A stretch of DNA of 45,528 nucleotides from an uncultured bacterium (GCA_937928475.1 CALFVE010000080.1:1-45528), one strand, 5' to 3'. Positions 25,017 through 33,650 are shown, numbered from the stretch's first letter. Numbers and translations are program-made. The notes: generated by a model from the letters alone, not told the origin.

Positions 25017-25769
25017 ATGACTAGCGAAGAACTCGTCGCCCGCAGCGCAGAACTCCGCCGAATGATCGGCCTGCGCCACGAGCCGCTGGGTTTCTTCTAC
25101 AGCGATGAGGTCCCAGAGGGATACCAGCCGCCGGCCGGCCAGAGGGGCTGCCTGGTGGCGGTGCTCTCTCGGGCCAGGCGTGGCGAGACGGTGTACTTTG
25201 CTGCAGAGACGGTGGGTTGCGGCGGAGGTGGGTACTATCTGGGCTTCTGCCCCGCTCGCCCGGGGGTGGACGAGTTTGTCTCCACCGGCATTCCTGGACA
25301 GATGGAAGGAGAGCGCTATAAGAAATCTCCGGAGTTGGTGCGCGCCTATCGGGAGCAGCACCCGCCGCAACCGGCGCCAGCGCGCTTCGCGGTGTTCGCG
25401 CCGCTGTCCCGGCTGAGTGCGGACCCGCAGCCGCTGGTAGTGATCTGTTTCGCCGGGCCTGATGAACTGGCGGGCCTGGTCGGGCTGGCCGGCTTCGCCC
25501 GCGCCGAGGATGCGGTCATCTGCCCCTTCGGCTCCGGGTGCGGGACAATCGTGACTCGGCCTTTGGCGGAGGCCAGGTCCCCGCTGCCTCGGGCGGTGCT
25601 GGGGCTGTTTGACCCTTCGGCGCGAGGCTTTGTGGGCGCCGACGAACTCAGTTTCGCCGCGCCGCTGGCTCTGTGGCAGGAGATGCTCTCGAACCTGCAA
25701 GAGAGTTTTCTGCGTACGCCAACCTGGGCGCGACTGCGCGCCCGCCTCGGGGAACTGTCTACCGGGTAA
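25017..25769 (+). CDS. DUF169 family protein
   Basis: A 250-residue protein of the DUF169 family, of unknown biochemical function; some members are linked to C1 or metal metabolism by genome context. Recognisable features are the N-terminal LRRMIGLRHEPLGFFYSDEVPEG, the Cys-containing GCLVAVLSRARRGETVYFAAETVGCGGGGYYLGF, and the later ICFAGPDELAGLVGLAGF and CPFGSGCGTIVTRPLAEA segments. The conserved Cys and Gly-rich motifs could hold a metal or cofactor, which is inference. It is transcribed divergently from dinB, 112 bases away. An unidentified gene follows with an eight-base gap. Confidence 0.85.
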   Translation: MTSEELVARSAELRRMIGLRHEPLGFFYSDEVPEGYQPPAGQRGCLVAVLSRARRGETVYFAAETVGCGGGGYYLGFCPARPGVDEFVSTGIPGQMEGERYKKSPELVRAYREQHPPQPAPARFAVFAPLSRLSADPQPLVVICFAGPDELAGLVGLAGFARAEDAVICPFGSGCGTIVTRPLAEARSPLPRAVLGLFDPSARGFVGADELSFAAPLALWQEMLSNLQESFLRTPTWARLRARLGELSTG

Positions 25770-25777
25770 TCCTGGGG

Positions 25778-26455
25778 ATGCCCGGGGAGGTGAACGGTCC
25801 CTCTGAGCAGAATACAATAATCACAGACCTACTGGCGGCGAGCCCCTGGCGGCGAAGGAAGCCGACCAGAGCGCGGCCGGGCGGAGGCGCAGTGCTTGGG
25901 CGAGAGGGAAAGGCCGCGGTTGTCTGCGGAGGTAAGGTAGTGGCCTCGGAGGCGGCCGATCCCCTAGAATGGCTCAAAGAGCGTCTCAACGCAGCCGTGC
26001 GTGCCTGCTGCAGTAACGCCGAGCGCCGCATCGGCTACGGCAACCTGCGCCATGAGTACTCGCAGTGGCGGCGGGACAGCGAATGTCCAACCAACATCGC
26101 CATCATCTACGAGACGCCAGGCGGCTCAACCACCCAGTTGAACATCACCTATGAGCCGCAGACCAAGCGGTTCAGTTACCTGAGCGCAGACCTCGAGCAC
26201 CGGGTGGAGTCGGCCGACCCCGCCCAGGTCCTGCGCATGATTGAGGACCATCTGCGGGGCATCCCGGAAAAGCGGGAGCGGCAGCTCCAGATGCAGATTG
26301 ACCTGTGGGTGGAGCAGGGCCTCAGCCGCAGCGAACTCTTCGCGCAACTGAACAGGCTTCTGCAGGCCGAGTTTCTGGGCGGCCGGATTACCACCCAGGA
26401 ACTGCAAAAGGGCATTCAGTACGCTATCCGGCGCTATACCCAGGCCCGGCAGTAG
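25778..26455 (+). CDS. Conserved-looking protein of unknown function
   Basis: I do not recognise this protein. From ATG 25778 it has 225 residues; GTG 25790 is an alternative, and the real start could be still further in because the first about 70 residues are of low complexity and rich in Arg, Ala and Gly. The ordered part begins near ADPLEWLKERLNAAVRACCSNAERRIGYGNLRHEY. It continues with a central beta stretch (TNIAIIYETPGGSTTQLNITYEPQTKRFSYLSADLEHRVESAD) and ends in two or three charged helices (RERQLQMQIDLWVEQGLSRSELFAQLNRLLQAEF, QELQKGIQYAIRRYTQ). There are no membrane segments or catalytic motifs. It follows the DUF169 gene closely and precedes a DUF4432 gene by 61 bases, so the three may form one unit. 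Confidence 0.65.
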   Translation: MPGEVNGPSEQNTIITDLLAASPWRRRKPTRARPGGGAVLGREGKAAVVCGGKVVASEAADPLEWLKERLNAAVRACCSNAERRIGYGNLRHEYSQWRRDSECPTNIAIIYETPGGSTTQLNITYEPQTKRFSYLSADLEHRVESADPAQVLRMIEDHLRGIPEKRERQLQMQIDLWVEQGLSRSELFAQLNRLLQAEFLGGRITTQELQKGIQYAIRRYTQARQ

Positions 26456-26516
26456 CCGCGGCCACCGGCCTGTTGCTTCGCGCAACTGCCTCGCAGTGTC
26501 CCAAGGGGGAATCTGC

Positions 26517-27659
26517 ATGCCTACCCTCTTCGGTCGCCATTTCACCTGTGACGAACTGCTGCGCAAAGTCGGGCGCATCGAGCAGGTCGGCGGGGTGCAG
26601 CCGCTGACCCTGGCCGAGGGTCGCGAGCAGGGAGTGCGGGCGCTGCAATTGCGCACCGGCACCGGCCTGAGCCTCACAGTTGCCGTGGACCGGGCGCTGG
26701 ACCTGGTGGCGGCCGAATGGCAAGGGCGGTCTTTGTGCTGGCAGTCTCCGGGCGGCGTCGCGCATCCTTCTTACTGTGAACCAGCGGGCCTGGGCTGGCT
26801 GCGCACCTTCCCCGGCGGTCTGCTGGCCACGTGCGGCCTCACCTGGTACGGGGCGCCCCACGACGACCCTCAGGCGGGAGTGGAAGGACACTCGGGTCTG
26901 GGGCTGCACGGCCGCATCGGGGCTATCCCGGCCCGGCAGGTGGCCTGGGGTGGGGAATGGGAAGGCGACGAGTACGTGATGTGGGTGGAGGGCCAGATGG
27001 AGGAGTGGATCCTCTTCGGCCCGCATTTGGAACTACGCCGCCGCCTGTGGGCGCGTCTAGGCGAAAATCGCTTTTACCTGCGCGACGTAGTGACCAATCG
27101 CGGCTTCGTCCCCCAGGAGCACATGATCCTGTATCATGTCAACCTGGGCTTCCCCCTGCTCGATGAGGGCGCGCGCTGCCTCTTCCCCGCCCGCAAGGTA
27201 CTAGCCCGCACCGCTTACGCTCAGCAGTCCATCGCGCAGTGGGATCGCTTCGAGCCACCCCAGCCTGGTCTGGAGGAGCGGGTCTACTATTACGAACTGG
27301 CCGCCCGGACCGATGGGCGCACCTGCGTCGCTTTAGTCAACCGCGCCACCGACGCCGGGCAGCCCCTGGGATTGGCGCTGCGCTACAACCTGGCGATGCT
27401 GCCGGTGCTGGTACACTGGAAGATGCCGGGCGCGGGCAGTTATGTGACCGGGGTGGAGCCCGGTACCAACTTCGGCGATGGGCGGCCCCGCGAGCGCGAG
27501 GCCGGGCGGATGATCGTGCTGGAGCCGGGCGAGTCGCGGACCTACGAGATCGAGTTCGGCCTGTTGACCACGGACGAGCAGTTGGAGGCGGTAGAAGAGG
27601 AAATCCGCGGCCTCACCGGCGGGGAGCCGCCGGAACTGGGCACGGCACCGGTCACCTGA
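26517..27659 (+). CDS. DUF4432 family (aldose-1-epimerase-like) protein
   Basis: A 380-residue galactose-mutarotase-fold protein of the DUF4432 family, expected to bind a sugar in the cytoplasm; some relatives act as sugar or sulfosugar mutarotases. The start at ATG 26517 has AGGGGG about eight bases upstream. Family features are VAVDRALDLVAAEWQGRSLCWQSPGGVAHPSY, GGLLATCGLTWYGAP, EGHSGLGLHGRIGAIPA, the strand pair ELRRRLWARLGENRFYLRDVVTNRG, the MILYHVNLGFPLLDEGA motif and the ending YVTGVEPGTNFGDGRPREREAGRMIVLEPGESRTYEIEF. The conserved His and Glu residues (HGRIG, EPGTN) are the likely active-site residues. It is followed by a convergent small gene after 116 bases that hold nothing clear. 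Confidence 0.87.
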   Translation: MPTLFGRHFTCDELLRKVGRIEQVGGVQPLTLAEGREQGVRALQLRTGTGLSLTVAVDRALDLVAAEWQGRSLCWQSPGGVAHPSYCEPAGLGWLRTFPGGLLATCGLTWYGAPHDDPQAGVEGHSGLGLHGRIGAIPARQVAWGGEWEGDEYVMWVEGQMEEWILFGPHLELRRRLWARLGENRFYLRDVVTNRGFVPQEHMILYHVNLGFPLLDEGARCLFPARKVLARTAYAQQSIAQWDRFEPPQPGLEERVYYYELAARTDGRTCVALVNRATDAGQPLGLALRYNLAMLPVLVHWKMPGAGSYVTGVEPGTNFGDGRPREREAGRMIVLEPGESRTYEIEFGLLTTDEQLEAVEEEIRGLTGGEPPELGTAPVT

Positions 27660-27775
27660 GTCCGGACCCTGGCGCTCGGCCTAGCCGCTGCTTAGGGGCG
27701 GGATACAGTCGGACTCATTTCCCCGCCGCAAGCGGCCCGGCACGTAGGCTGGTCCGATTGGCTTGCACTTGGTCG

Positions 27776-28009
27776 TCAGAAGATCACGATAGAGCGCCTA
27801 TCGCCGTAACTGCCCCACCGATCGGTGTCCTCCCCCTCGTCCGGGCCTTCTCCTGCGCAGCCTTCCCCCTCGCAGTACTGGCAGACCGGCTCCCCGCAGT
27901 CATCGCAGGTGGCTGCCTCTCCCTCGATGGGCATTCCACAATGGGCGCACACCACCGGCCCCGCGGCACCGCAGCCGCACTCCCACATTCCGGATTCTTC
28001 GCAACACAT
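27776..28009 (-). CDS. Small cysteine-rich zinc-ribbon-like protein
   Basis: A 77-residue protein from ATG 28009, which has GAGGTG nine bases upstream; GTG 28021 is an alternative. It carries many Cys residues in pairs: MCCEE, ECGCG, CAHC, CDDC, CQYC and a final single Cys. The CxxC...CxxC spacing (CAHCGMPIEGEAATCDDCG) looks like a zinc ribbon with a second half-site after it, and the tail is acidic. It lies 93 bases downstream of the GspE/PilB stop on the same strand and may be cotranscribed. The protein is short, but the regular Cys pairs make a chance frame unlikely. Function is unknown; metal binding is inference. Confidence 0.55.
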   Translation of the reverse strand: MCCEESGMWECGCGAAGPVVCAHCGMPIEGEAATCDDCGEPVCQYCEGEGCAGEGPDEGEDTDRWGSYGDRRSIVIF

Positions 28010-28102
28010 GGTCTTACGCACCTCGATCAGATTCTCGTCTGTGGGCTTGGGGACGAATCCGGGACCGCTAGAGTTCTATCTGTGCCTCCAACCGACGGCG
28101 CC

Positions 28103-29893
28103 CTACATATTCTCCGGCGCGAAGGTGACGTTGATGACCTCCTGAGCGGTGGTGATGCCCTGGTGGACCTTGGCTAGGCCATCGTAGCGCAAGGGCTTCA
28201 TCCCCGTGCGCAGCGCGATCTGGCGCAGCACAGAAGCGTCCTCGCCCTTGGACAGCGCCCGGCGGATCTCGTCGTTCATCAGCATCAGTTCGTAGAGGGC
28301 GACAAGGCCGCTGTAGCCGGTGTTGCGGCAGTGGACGCAACCCCGGCCCCAGTAGAACTTCATCTTGGCGGCGCTCTCCGGGCTAAGACCCAGGGCGGTG
28401 AGTTCCTGCGGCGTGGGCTGATGGGGAGCCCGGCAGCGGGTGCAGATGCGTCGCACCAGACGCTGGGCGAGCACCCCGGTGAGCGAGGAGGCCACGATGT
28501 AGGGGGGAATTCCCATGTCTACTAGGCGGGTGGCGGCGCTGGGTGCGTCGTTGGTGTGCAGGGTGCTGAGCACCAAGTGCCCGGTCATGGCAGCGCGGAA
28601 GGTCATCTGTGCGGTCTCCAGGTCCCGAATCTCGCCGACTAGGATCACATCGGGGTCCTGGCGCAGGATCTCCCGCAAGGCCGTGGCGAAATCCAAGCCG
28701 ATAACGGGGTGCACCTGCATCTGGTTGAGGCCTTCCACCTCGTACTCGATGGGGTCTTCCACGGTGGTGATATTCTTGGTCTCGTCGTTGATGGTGTGCA
28801 GCGCGGCGTACAGGGTGGTGCTCTTTCCGCTCCCGGTGGGGCCGGTCACCAGGATCAGCCCCTGCGGCAGGCGCAGCAGCCGCTCGAATTGCTCCATAGT
28901 CTCGGGCAAGAAGCCTAGTTGAGTCAGCGAGACGAAGACGCGGCCTTTATCCAACAGGCGCAGAACCGCCTTCTCGCCCCAGAAGGTGGGGATGGTGGAG
29001 ACCCGCAGGTCAATGGGACGGTCCTCGAAGAGGATCTCGAAGCGCCCGCTCTGGGGCTTGCGGTTTTCGGAGATGTCCTCCCCGGCCAAGATCTTCACCC
29101 GGGAGAGGATGTACTGGTGCATGTCCTTTCTCAGGTTGGTCTGCGTCTGGAGCACCCCGTCAATTCGGTAGCGTACTTGTACCCGGTCATGGCGCGGCTC
29201 AATGTGAATATCGGAGGCATTCTGGCGGACGGCCTCGCGCACTAGGCTTTCAACCACGCGGACGATGGGCGCCTGGTCGAGCATCCCCAGCAGTTCGTGG
29301 TCCACCCCCGGGCGCTCGCTGATGTCCACCACCGCGGCGGAGAGGTCTCGGGCCTTCTGGGCCACCGCGGCTTTGGCGCGCGCCGCGGCCGTGTAGTAGT
29401 GCTCGATGGCTTTAGTCAGTTCCGCGGGGTCTACTTGAACCGGCTCGACTCGCCGGCGAGTGTGCAGGCGCACTGCGTCTATCGCCAGCATATTGTTAGG
29501 GTCGGCCATGGCCAGCAGAATGCGCTCGTCGCTGATGCTGATGGGCAGCACCTGGTGCTCCTCGGCCAGGGCACGCGGCAAGGCGCGCACGGCGGCCGGG
29601 TCAATGTCGTAGGAACTGAGCGAGGCCGGGCCGCCGGTGGCGGAAGGGGCTGCCGGCCCTACCTCCGGCAGGCCGGCGCTGACCACGCTCTCCAGTCCGG
29701 CCGGCTCCGAGGCGGCCGATTCCACGGCCTGAGCGATCTCATGGGCGCTCACATAGCCCAGACGCAGCAGGGTCTGTACCAGGTTGGCGCCGGAACGCTG
29801 GGCTTCCTCTCGCGCCTCGTCCAGTTGCACGTCGTTGATCAGCCCCTGACGCAGCAGGCTCTCAGCCACGGCGTTCTCATCAATGGCCGGCAT
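28103..29893 (-). CDS. Type II secretion/type IV pilus assembly ATPase GspE/PilB
   Basis: The hexameric cytoplasmic ATPase that powers pseudopilus or pilus extension. From ATG 29893 it has 596 residues; GAGGTGA lies six bases upstream, and a GTG three codons earlier overlaps that site. The N-terminus has a GspE N-domain (about residues 5-150: LINDVQLDEAREEAQRSGANLVQTLLRLGYVS). The ATPase core contains ASDIHIEPRHDRVQVRYRIDG, Walker A GPTGSGKSTTLYAAL, the Asp box TVEDPIEYEV, Walker B VILVGEIRDLETAQ and the His box STLHTNDAPSAATRL. The zinc-binding tetracysteine (CTRCRAPH and CVHCRNTGYSG) is complete. The partner GspF gene lies 8 kb away. Confidence 0.95.
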   Translation of the reverse strand: MPAIDENAVAESLLRQGLINDVQLDEAREEAQRSGANLVQTLLRLGYVSAHEIAQAVESAASEPAGLESVVSAGLPEVGPAAPSATGGPASLSSYDIDPAAVRALPRALAEEHQVLPISISDERILLAMADPNNMLAIDAVRLHTRRRVEPVQVDPAELTKAIEHYYTAAARAKAAVAQKARDLSAAVVDISERPGVDHELLGMLDQAPIVRVVESLVREAVRQNASDIHIEPRHDRVQVRYRIDGVLQTQTNLRKDMHQYILSRVKILAGEDISENRKPQSGRFEILFEDRPIDLRVSTIPTFWGEKAVLRLLDKGRVFVSLTQLGFLPETMEQFERLLRLPQGLILVTGPTGSGKSTTLYAALHTINDETKNITTVEDPIEYEVEGLNQMQVHPVIGLDFATALREILRQDPDVILVGEIRDLETAQMTFRAAMTGHLVLSTLHTNDAPSAATRLVDMGIPPYIVASSLTGVLAQRLVRRICTRCRAPHQPTPQELTALGLSPESAAKMKFYWGRGCVHCRNTGYSGLVALYELMLMNDEIRRALSKGEDASVLRQIALRTGMKPLRYDGLAKVHQGITTAQEVINVTFAPENM

Positions 29894-30100
29894 GGTACTC
29901 ACCTCGCATCACGCAGACCGGCCTGTCGGCCGCGCTGCGCTTGATCGGCTCCCACCAAACAATCAAGCCTGAAGGCCTCTGCAACGAGTTTCCCTGCCGC
30001 TGGGCAAAACCCTTCCGAAGTCGTCAGGCGGCAGGAGGCCGGCAAGCCAGTGACGAACCAACTACTGCATATCGTAGTAGGAAGGGGAAATCATTCGGCC

Positions 30101-31279
30101 ATGGAGTATCAAGAAAGCATAACGCCAGAGCGCGCGGAGCGGTTCGTCTTCTCCTTGGGTGTGGGGGACCTGGCCACCGAACTGTGCCGCGCCAACACGG
30201 CGCTGGGTTTGGCGAAGATCCACTGGGCGCAAGCGGCGCTGGGCCGGGAGCCGGACGCGCTGTTCCTGGGCGGGCCGGACATGACCGTGACCCGCAATCT
30301 GCCTCGCTGGGAGATGGGCTTCGCCTACGGCGGCAAGTTCGACTGGCGCGGTCCGGGGGAGCCGATGACCGTGCTGCAGGTCAAGCCCAACGTCTGCGGA
30401 ATGCTGGTCGCCGGCCTGGAGGAGCTGCCGCCCCCGGAGATCCTGCGTGAGCGGGTCACGCATCTGCGCCAGAACCCCGGCTGGCTGGACGACATCAAAC
30501 TGGAGTTTGACCTCGACCGGAGCAATCACTTTGTTAACGTTTACTCCTCGCCACCCGATTCCGGTCTGCCACCCTACCTGGCGGTGCTGCACGGCGCGGC
30601 TCCCGAGCTGCGCGAGGACAACCCTTACGGCTGGGGGCTGTACTGGGACCGCAGTCCGGCGCTGTGCCGCGCAGCCCGACATTTCGAGACTCCCTGGGGG
30701 CCCCTGGACGTGCTGGTGGGCGAACCGGCGCAAATCTACTTCCGCACCCACCAGCGGGCGGCGAAGTTCGCTGCTGCGCGTCGTCTCTACTTTGCCCAGC
30801 GGCTATTCGGGCCGGTGACGGTAATATGCAACGATCTGCACCAGGGCCTGATTTCACCGGGGGAGATGTACCTCGGATGCCACCCGGTGAGCGACGAGAC
30901 GGCGATGCTACCTTTCACAGTTCGGCGGGAGTGGCCCGGCTATCTCCTGCGCGGACGCCGGTATCTGGGGAAAGAAACGCTGGCGCGCGCCGGCCTGGCC
31001 GGTCAGGCGCAGGAACTCGGCGTCCAGGAGCGGTTGGAGCAGGCCAGTCTGCTCCCCCACGGTTCGGGGTATGTGGCGGCCGGCCCCGGCGAGGTGGTGC
31101 GCCGGGAAGTGGCCGGTCGCCTGCGAGTATTCCTGCGTCGGGAGGGACGGGAGACCGACAATCCGCGGGAGATGGCTACCGGCTACCGGGGGGAGGAGGT
31201 GCTGGAGCGAACCCTGGCCCTGGGGCTGGCAGAGGTCGCCTACCGGCTGGAGTTTATCGCGACGGTGGTCGCGCCCTGA
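30101..31279 (+). CDS. Protein of unknown function
   Basis: I cannot assign this 392-residue protein. The start is placed at ATG 30101 (MEYQESITPERAERFVFSLGVGDLATELCRANTALG); AGGAAGGGG lies about 14 bases upstream, so the start is uncertain, and a GTG at 30050 is also in frame. The sequence looks soluble and alpha/beta with no signal peptide. Conserved-looking stretches include KIHWAQAALGREPDALFLGGPDM, VLQVKPNVCGMLVAGLEELPPPEIL, NHFVNVYSSP, YLAVLHGAAPEL and PVTVICNDLHQGLISPGEMYLGCH. The His, Asn and Asp clusters suggest a metal or phosphate site, which is inference. It stands alone, diverging from the GspE ATPase gene and converging with the decayed dehydrogenase at 31307. Confidence 0.75.
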   Translation: MEYQESITPERAERFVFSLGVGDLATELCRANTALGLAKIHWAQAALGREPDALFLGGPDMTVTRNLPRWEMGFAYGGKFDWRGPGEPMTVLQVKPNVCGMLVAGLEELPPPEILRERVTHLRQNPGWLDDIKLEFDLDRSNHFVNVYSSPPDSGLPPYLAVLHGAAPELREDNPYGWGLYWDRSPALCRAARHFETPWGPLDVLVGEPAQIYFRTHQRAAKFAAARRLYFAQRLFGPVTVICNDLHQGLISPGEMYLGCHPVSDETAMLPFTVRREWPGYLLRGRRYLGKETLARAGLAGQAQELGVQERLEQASLLPHGSGYVAAGPGEVVRREVAGRLRVFLRREGRETDNPREMATGYRGEEVLERTLALGLAEVAYRLEFIATVVAP

Positions 31280-31306
31280 GTCGGCTGGCGGCGCCGGACG
31301 GCTGGG

Positions 31307-31851
31307 CTAAATATGTCCTCCCCAGTCAAACATCGCCAGCAGCCGGTCCGTCGAACGGGCCAGGAGCGCCTGATAGACCGTCTGCGCCTGGGCGGGGGCA
31401 TGTCGGGCGTACAGCCCCTCCACCACGATGCGACCTTCGGCCAGCCAGCGCAGGGCGCCGCGGTGGTGGTCAGCGTGCTCATGCTCACGCCCATCAGCCG
31501 GGCGCAGACCGCGTGTTCCGGCGCCAGGCCCGCCGGCAGCGGCAGAGCCGCGCTAGCCTCCACCTGCTGCCAGGCAGCGTGCGGGCCCATGCACAAGGCC
31601 ACCTCGCCCGGCGTCAGGGTGGTGACCTGCGGCCCCACCTCCTCCACCCGAAAGACCGCGGCGTAACCGGGGTGTATCGGGAACCCCTGCTTCGCAGTGT
31701 AAGCGTATGCTAGTTCGGTACCGGGGCTGACCAGCGTAACCAGGGTCGGCCCGCTTACCTGGGTGGGACCTAGCGGTGTGCGGGGTGAGTCCACCAGCTC
31801 AGTGCATTCCGGACCCGTCACGGCTAGCTGCGGGAAGGTCGCCTCGCTCAT
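31307..31851 (-). pseudogene. Decayed zinc-type alcohol dehydrogenase, Rossmann domain deleted
   Basis: The first 130 codons (31851-31462) encode the N-terminal GroES-like domain of a medium-chain dehydrogenase: TLVTLVSPGTELAYAYTAKQGFPIHPGYAAVFRVEEVG, then EHAVCARLMGVSMSTLTTT. In normal proteins this last motif leads into the NAD(P)-binding Rossmann fold. Here the next homologous sequence is already the C-terminal end, in a different frame (31456-31307): ALRWLAEGRIVVEGL to ALLARSTDRLLAMFDWGG, then a stop. About 150-160 residues, the whole nucleotide-binding domain, are missing and the frame is broken. The gene cannot make an active enzyme. It overlaps the stop of the sugar isomerase gene by four bases (ATGA), so it was once part of that unit. 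Confidence 0.85.
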
Positions 31852-32666
31852 AGGATCAACCCCTGGGCCGCCGCGACCGCACGCAGGTGCTTAGCAGCCG
31901 CCGGGTACGCCTCCGCCGGGAGATGCTCCAGCATCACCGGCAGGTCGCTGTCCAGCCCGGCCAGGGCCCGCAGGAAGGCCGGGTAGTCCAATCCCCCCTC
32001 ACCAGGCGCCACCTCGCTCAGATGCACGGTGAACTCCTCCCCGAGCCGGATGTCCTTGGCATGGCAACTGCGAATGAGCGGCCCCAGGGTCTCCACAAAG
32101 TGCGTGATGAGCGCGCCGCTGTTGAAGAATCGCGAGGGGCAGTTGATTAGATTGGCGGGGTCGAAGTGCACCGCAAAGGCGGGGCGGTCAATCGCGGCTA
32201 CCAGTCGCTGGTAACTCTCCACCGAGTCGGGGTACATCCACGGCATGGTCTCCAGCGTGTAGAAGGTGCGGGTGGGGCAAACCGCATCAATGATCTCCCG
32301 CACGGTGTCCACGATGAGGGCGAAGGTGTCCTCGGTGAGATCCTCCGCGCACGGCCCGTCCCATTTTTCGCCGTGCGAGCCGGCGATGTTGACGCAGCAA
32401 CGGGCGCCCACCCGGTCGGCGGTGGCCAGACGCTCTTGGCACAGCGTGATGGCCTCCCGTCGCTTCTTCGGGTCAGGGCTCAGCGGATTGCTCCACGCGC
32501 CCACCTCGGCAATGACCAGATCCGCCGCCTGGGCTGCTTGCACGTACGCTTTTTCGTCTGCCTGCGGGACACCCGGCCAGTAGGCGGCCTGGTAGCCCGC
32601 GGCCTGGTGCGCCGCTACCCATTCCTCCGGGGAGGACACATTGAAGACAGGCCCGCCTAGCCGCAC
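31848..32666 (-). CDS. Sugar phosphate isomerase/epimerase family (xylose isomerase-like TIM barrel)
   Basis: A 272-residue TIM-barrel protein of the AP-endonuclease-2/xylose-isomerase-like superfamily, which includes inositol, hydroxypyruvate and keto-sugar isomerases. Metal-site and barrel motifs are visible: ADLVIAEVGAWSNPLSP, ARCCVNIAGSHG, FYTLETMPWMYPDSVESY (first metal-ligand Glu), FAVHFDPANLINCPSRFFNSG (Asp and His), IRSCHAKDIRL and the final VMLEHLPAEAYPAAAKHL. GTG 32666 is the start, with GGAGGGG seven bases upstream. The substrate is unknown. It lies 28 bases after the AcsE-type methyltransferase gene and overlaps the decayed dehydrogenase, so a C1 or sugar catabolic unit is implied. 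Confidence 0.87.
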   Translation of the reverse strand: MRLGGPVFNVSSPEEWVAAHQAAGYQAAYWPGVPQADEKAYVQAAQAADLVIAEVGAWSNPLSPDPKKRREAITLCQERLATADRVGARCCVNIAGSHGEKWDGPCAEDLTEDTFALIVDTVREIIDAVCPTRTFYTLETMPWMYPDSVESYQRLVAAIDRPAFAVHFDPANLINCPSRFFNSGALITHFVETLGPLIRSCHAKDIRLGEEFTVHLSEVAPGEGGLDYPAFLRALAGLDSDLPVMLEHLPAEAYPAAAKHLRAVAAAQGLIL

Positions 32667-32693
32667 GAGACACCCCTCCGCTGCCGGTCGTTC

Positions 32694-33500
32694 CTACCCC
32701 TCCAGCCTCCCCTGCCGGAACGCTGTCAGGTAGTTCATGCAATACTCGTCCCGGCAGAGCAGGGCCTCGGTGGCGTAGACCTGCGCCATGATCTGCTGGT
32801 CGAGGGGATCGAGCACCGCCGAGTCCATCCCCGCCTGCATGAAGAGCGTCAACGCCACCCGATTGAGTAGCCGCCGGTTGGGGAGGCCGAAGGAGATGTT
32901 GCTGAGGCCGGAGGTGACGTGCACCCCGGGGTGGTACTGCTTGATCTCCCGAATCGCTGCGCAGATGAGGCCCACCACGTCCGGCTGGGTGCTGACCGGA
33001 GTGACGATGGGGTCCACGAAGATGCGCTCCGGCGGCAGGCCGGCTTCCTCCTGGAGCAGGTCAATCAGCGGCAGAGCGGCCTTCTCGCGGTCGCCGGCGC
33101 GCGTGGGCATGCCGGCGTCGCCCAGCGACAGGGCGATGACGTTGCAGCCGGCCTGGCGCACTAAGGGCAGCATCGCCTCACGGCGCTCGCTCTCCAGGGA
33201 GATGGAGTTGATCATGGGGACGGCTGATCCCTCGTAGGCCCCCAGGGCCGCGGCCATCGCTTTGGGGTTGGGTGTGTCGAAGCACAGAGGTTTGGCGGTA
33301 GCCGCCTGGGCGGTCTTCACCAGCCAGACGATGTCTTCGACCTCCTTGTCGCCGACGGTGCCGGGGTTGACATCAATGAAGGCCGCTCCGGCCTCGCCTT
33401 GCTTCTTCGCCAGCCCGGCGATGTAATTCGCGTCGCGCTCAGCGATCGCCTGCTTGATGCGCTTGCGGGTGCCGTTGATAAGTTCTCCGATGATGATCAT
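32694..33500 (-). CDS. Methyltetrahydrofolate:corrinoid methyltransferase (AcsE/MtgA-like)
   Basis: A 268-residue pterin-binding TIM-barrel methyltransferase. Relatives (AcsE in acetogens, MtgA in glycine betaine catabolism) move methyl groups between tetrahydrofolate and a corrinoid protein. Signature motifs: N-terminal MIIIGELINGTRKRIKQAI, AAFIDVNPGTVGDKEVED, LCFDTPNPKAMAAAL, VPMINSISLE, NVIALSLGDAGMPT, and the DPIVTPVSTQPDVVG and TSGLSNISFGLPNRRLLN blocks that bind the pterin and substrate. Length is typical for the free-standing enzyme. No ribosome binding site precedes the ATG. The gene shares its strand with metF, folD and fchA 7-11 kb upstream, which process the methyl-H4F it would make or use. 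A 46-bp repeat element lies between it and the preceding gene. Confidence 0.92.
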   Translation of the reverse strand: MIIIGELINGTRKRIKQAIAERDANYIAGLAKKQGEAGAAFIDVNPGTVGDKEVEDIVWLVKTAQAATAKPLCFDTPNPKAMAAALGAYEGSAVPMINSISLESERREAMLPLVRQAGCNVIALSLGDAGMPTRAGDREKAALPLIDLLQEEAGLPPERIFVDPIVTPVSTQPDVVGLICAAIREIKQYHPGVHVTSGLSNISFGLPNRRLLNRVALTLFMQAGMDSAVLDPLDQQIMAQVYATEALLCRDEYCMNYLTAFRQGRLEG

Positions 33501-33604
33501 AGGAAGGGTGAGTCCTTTCCGAATTGGAGTGGCAGATGTTCCGCGGGTCGTATCCCGGGGAATATCCGCACGCGTTTGCTACAGGGATGACCGGCGATGG
33601 ACTC

Positions 33605-33650
33605 GGGGGGATATTTTCGGGCGCAGACGCCCGCCAACATCCGCCCCTAC
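33605..33650 (-). repeat. 46-bp inverted-repeat element, copy 1
   Basis: On the minus strand the element opens with GTAGGGGCGGATGTTGGCGG and ends near AATATCCCCCC, so its ends are an imperfect inverted repeat of about 11 bases. It aligns without gaps to 44738-44783 at 39 of 46 positions. The TAG at its second to fourth bases is the stop codon of the rhodopsin-transducer-like gene. It probably folds as a hairpin in the RNA and could act as terminator or processing site. Confidence 0.85.

Noticed and set aside
29894..30100. Possible c-di-GMP riboswitch upstream of the GspE/PilB gene
   Set aside because: Some GGC/AAAC-like fragments occur, but the conserved GEMM helices and tetraloop receptor cannot be assembled; I see no clear signal in this 207-base divergent spacer.
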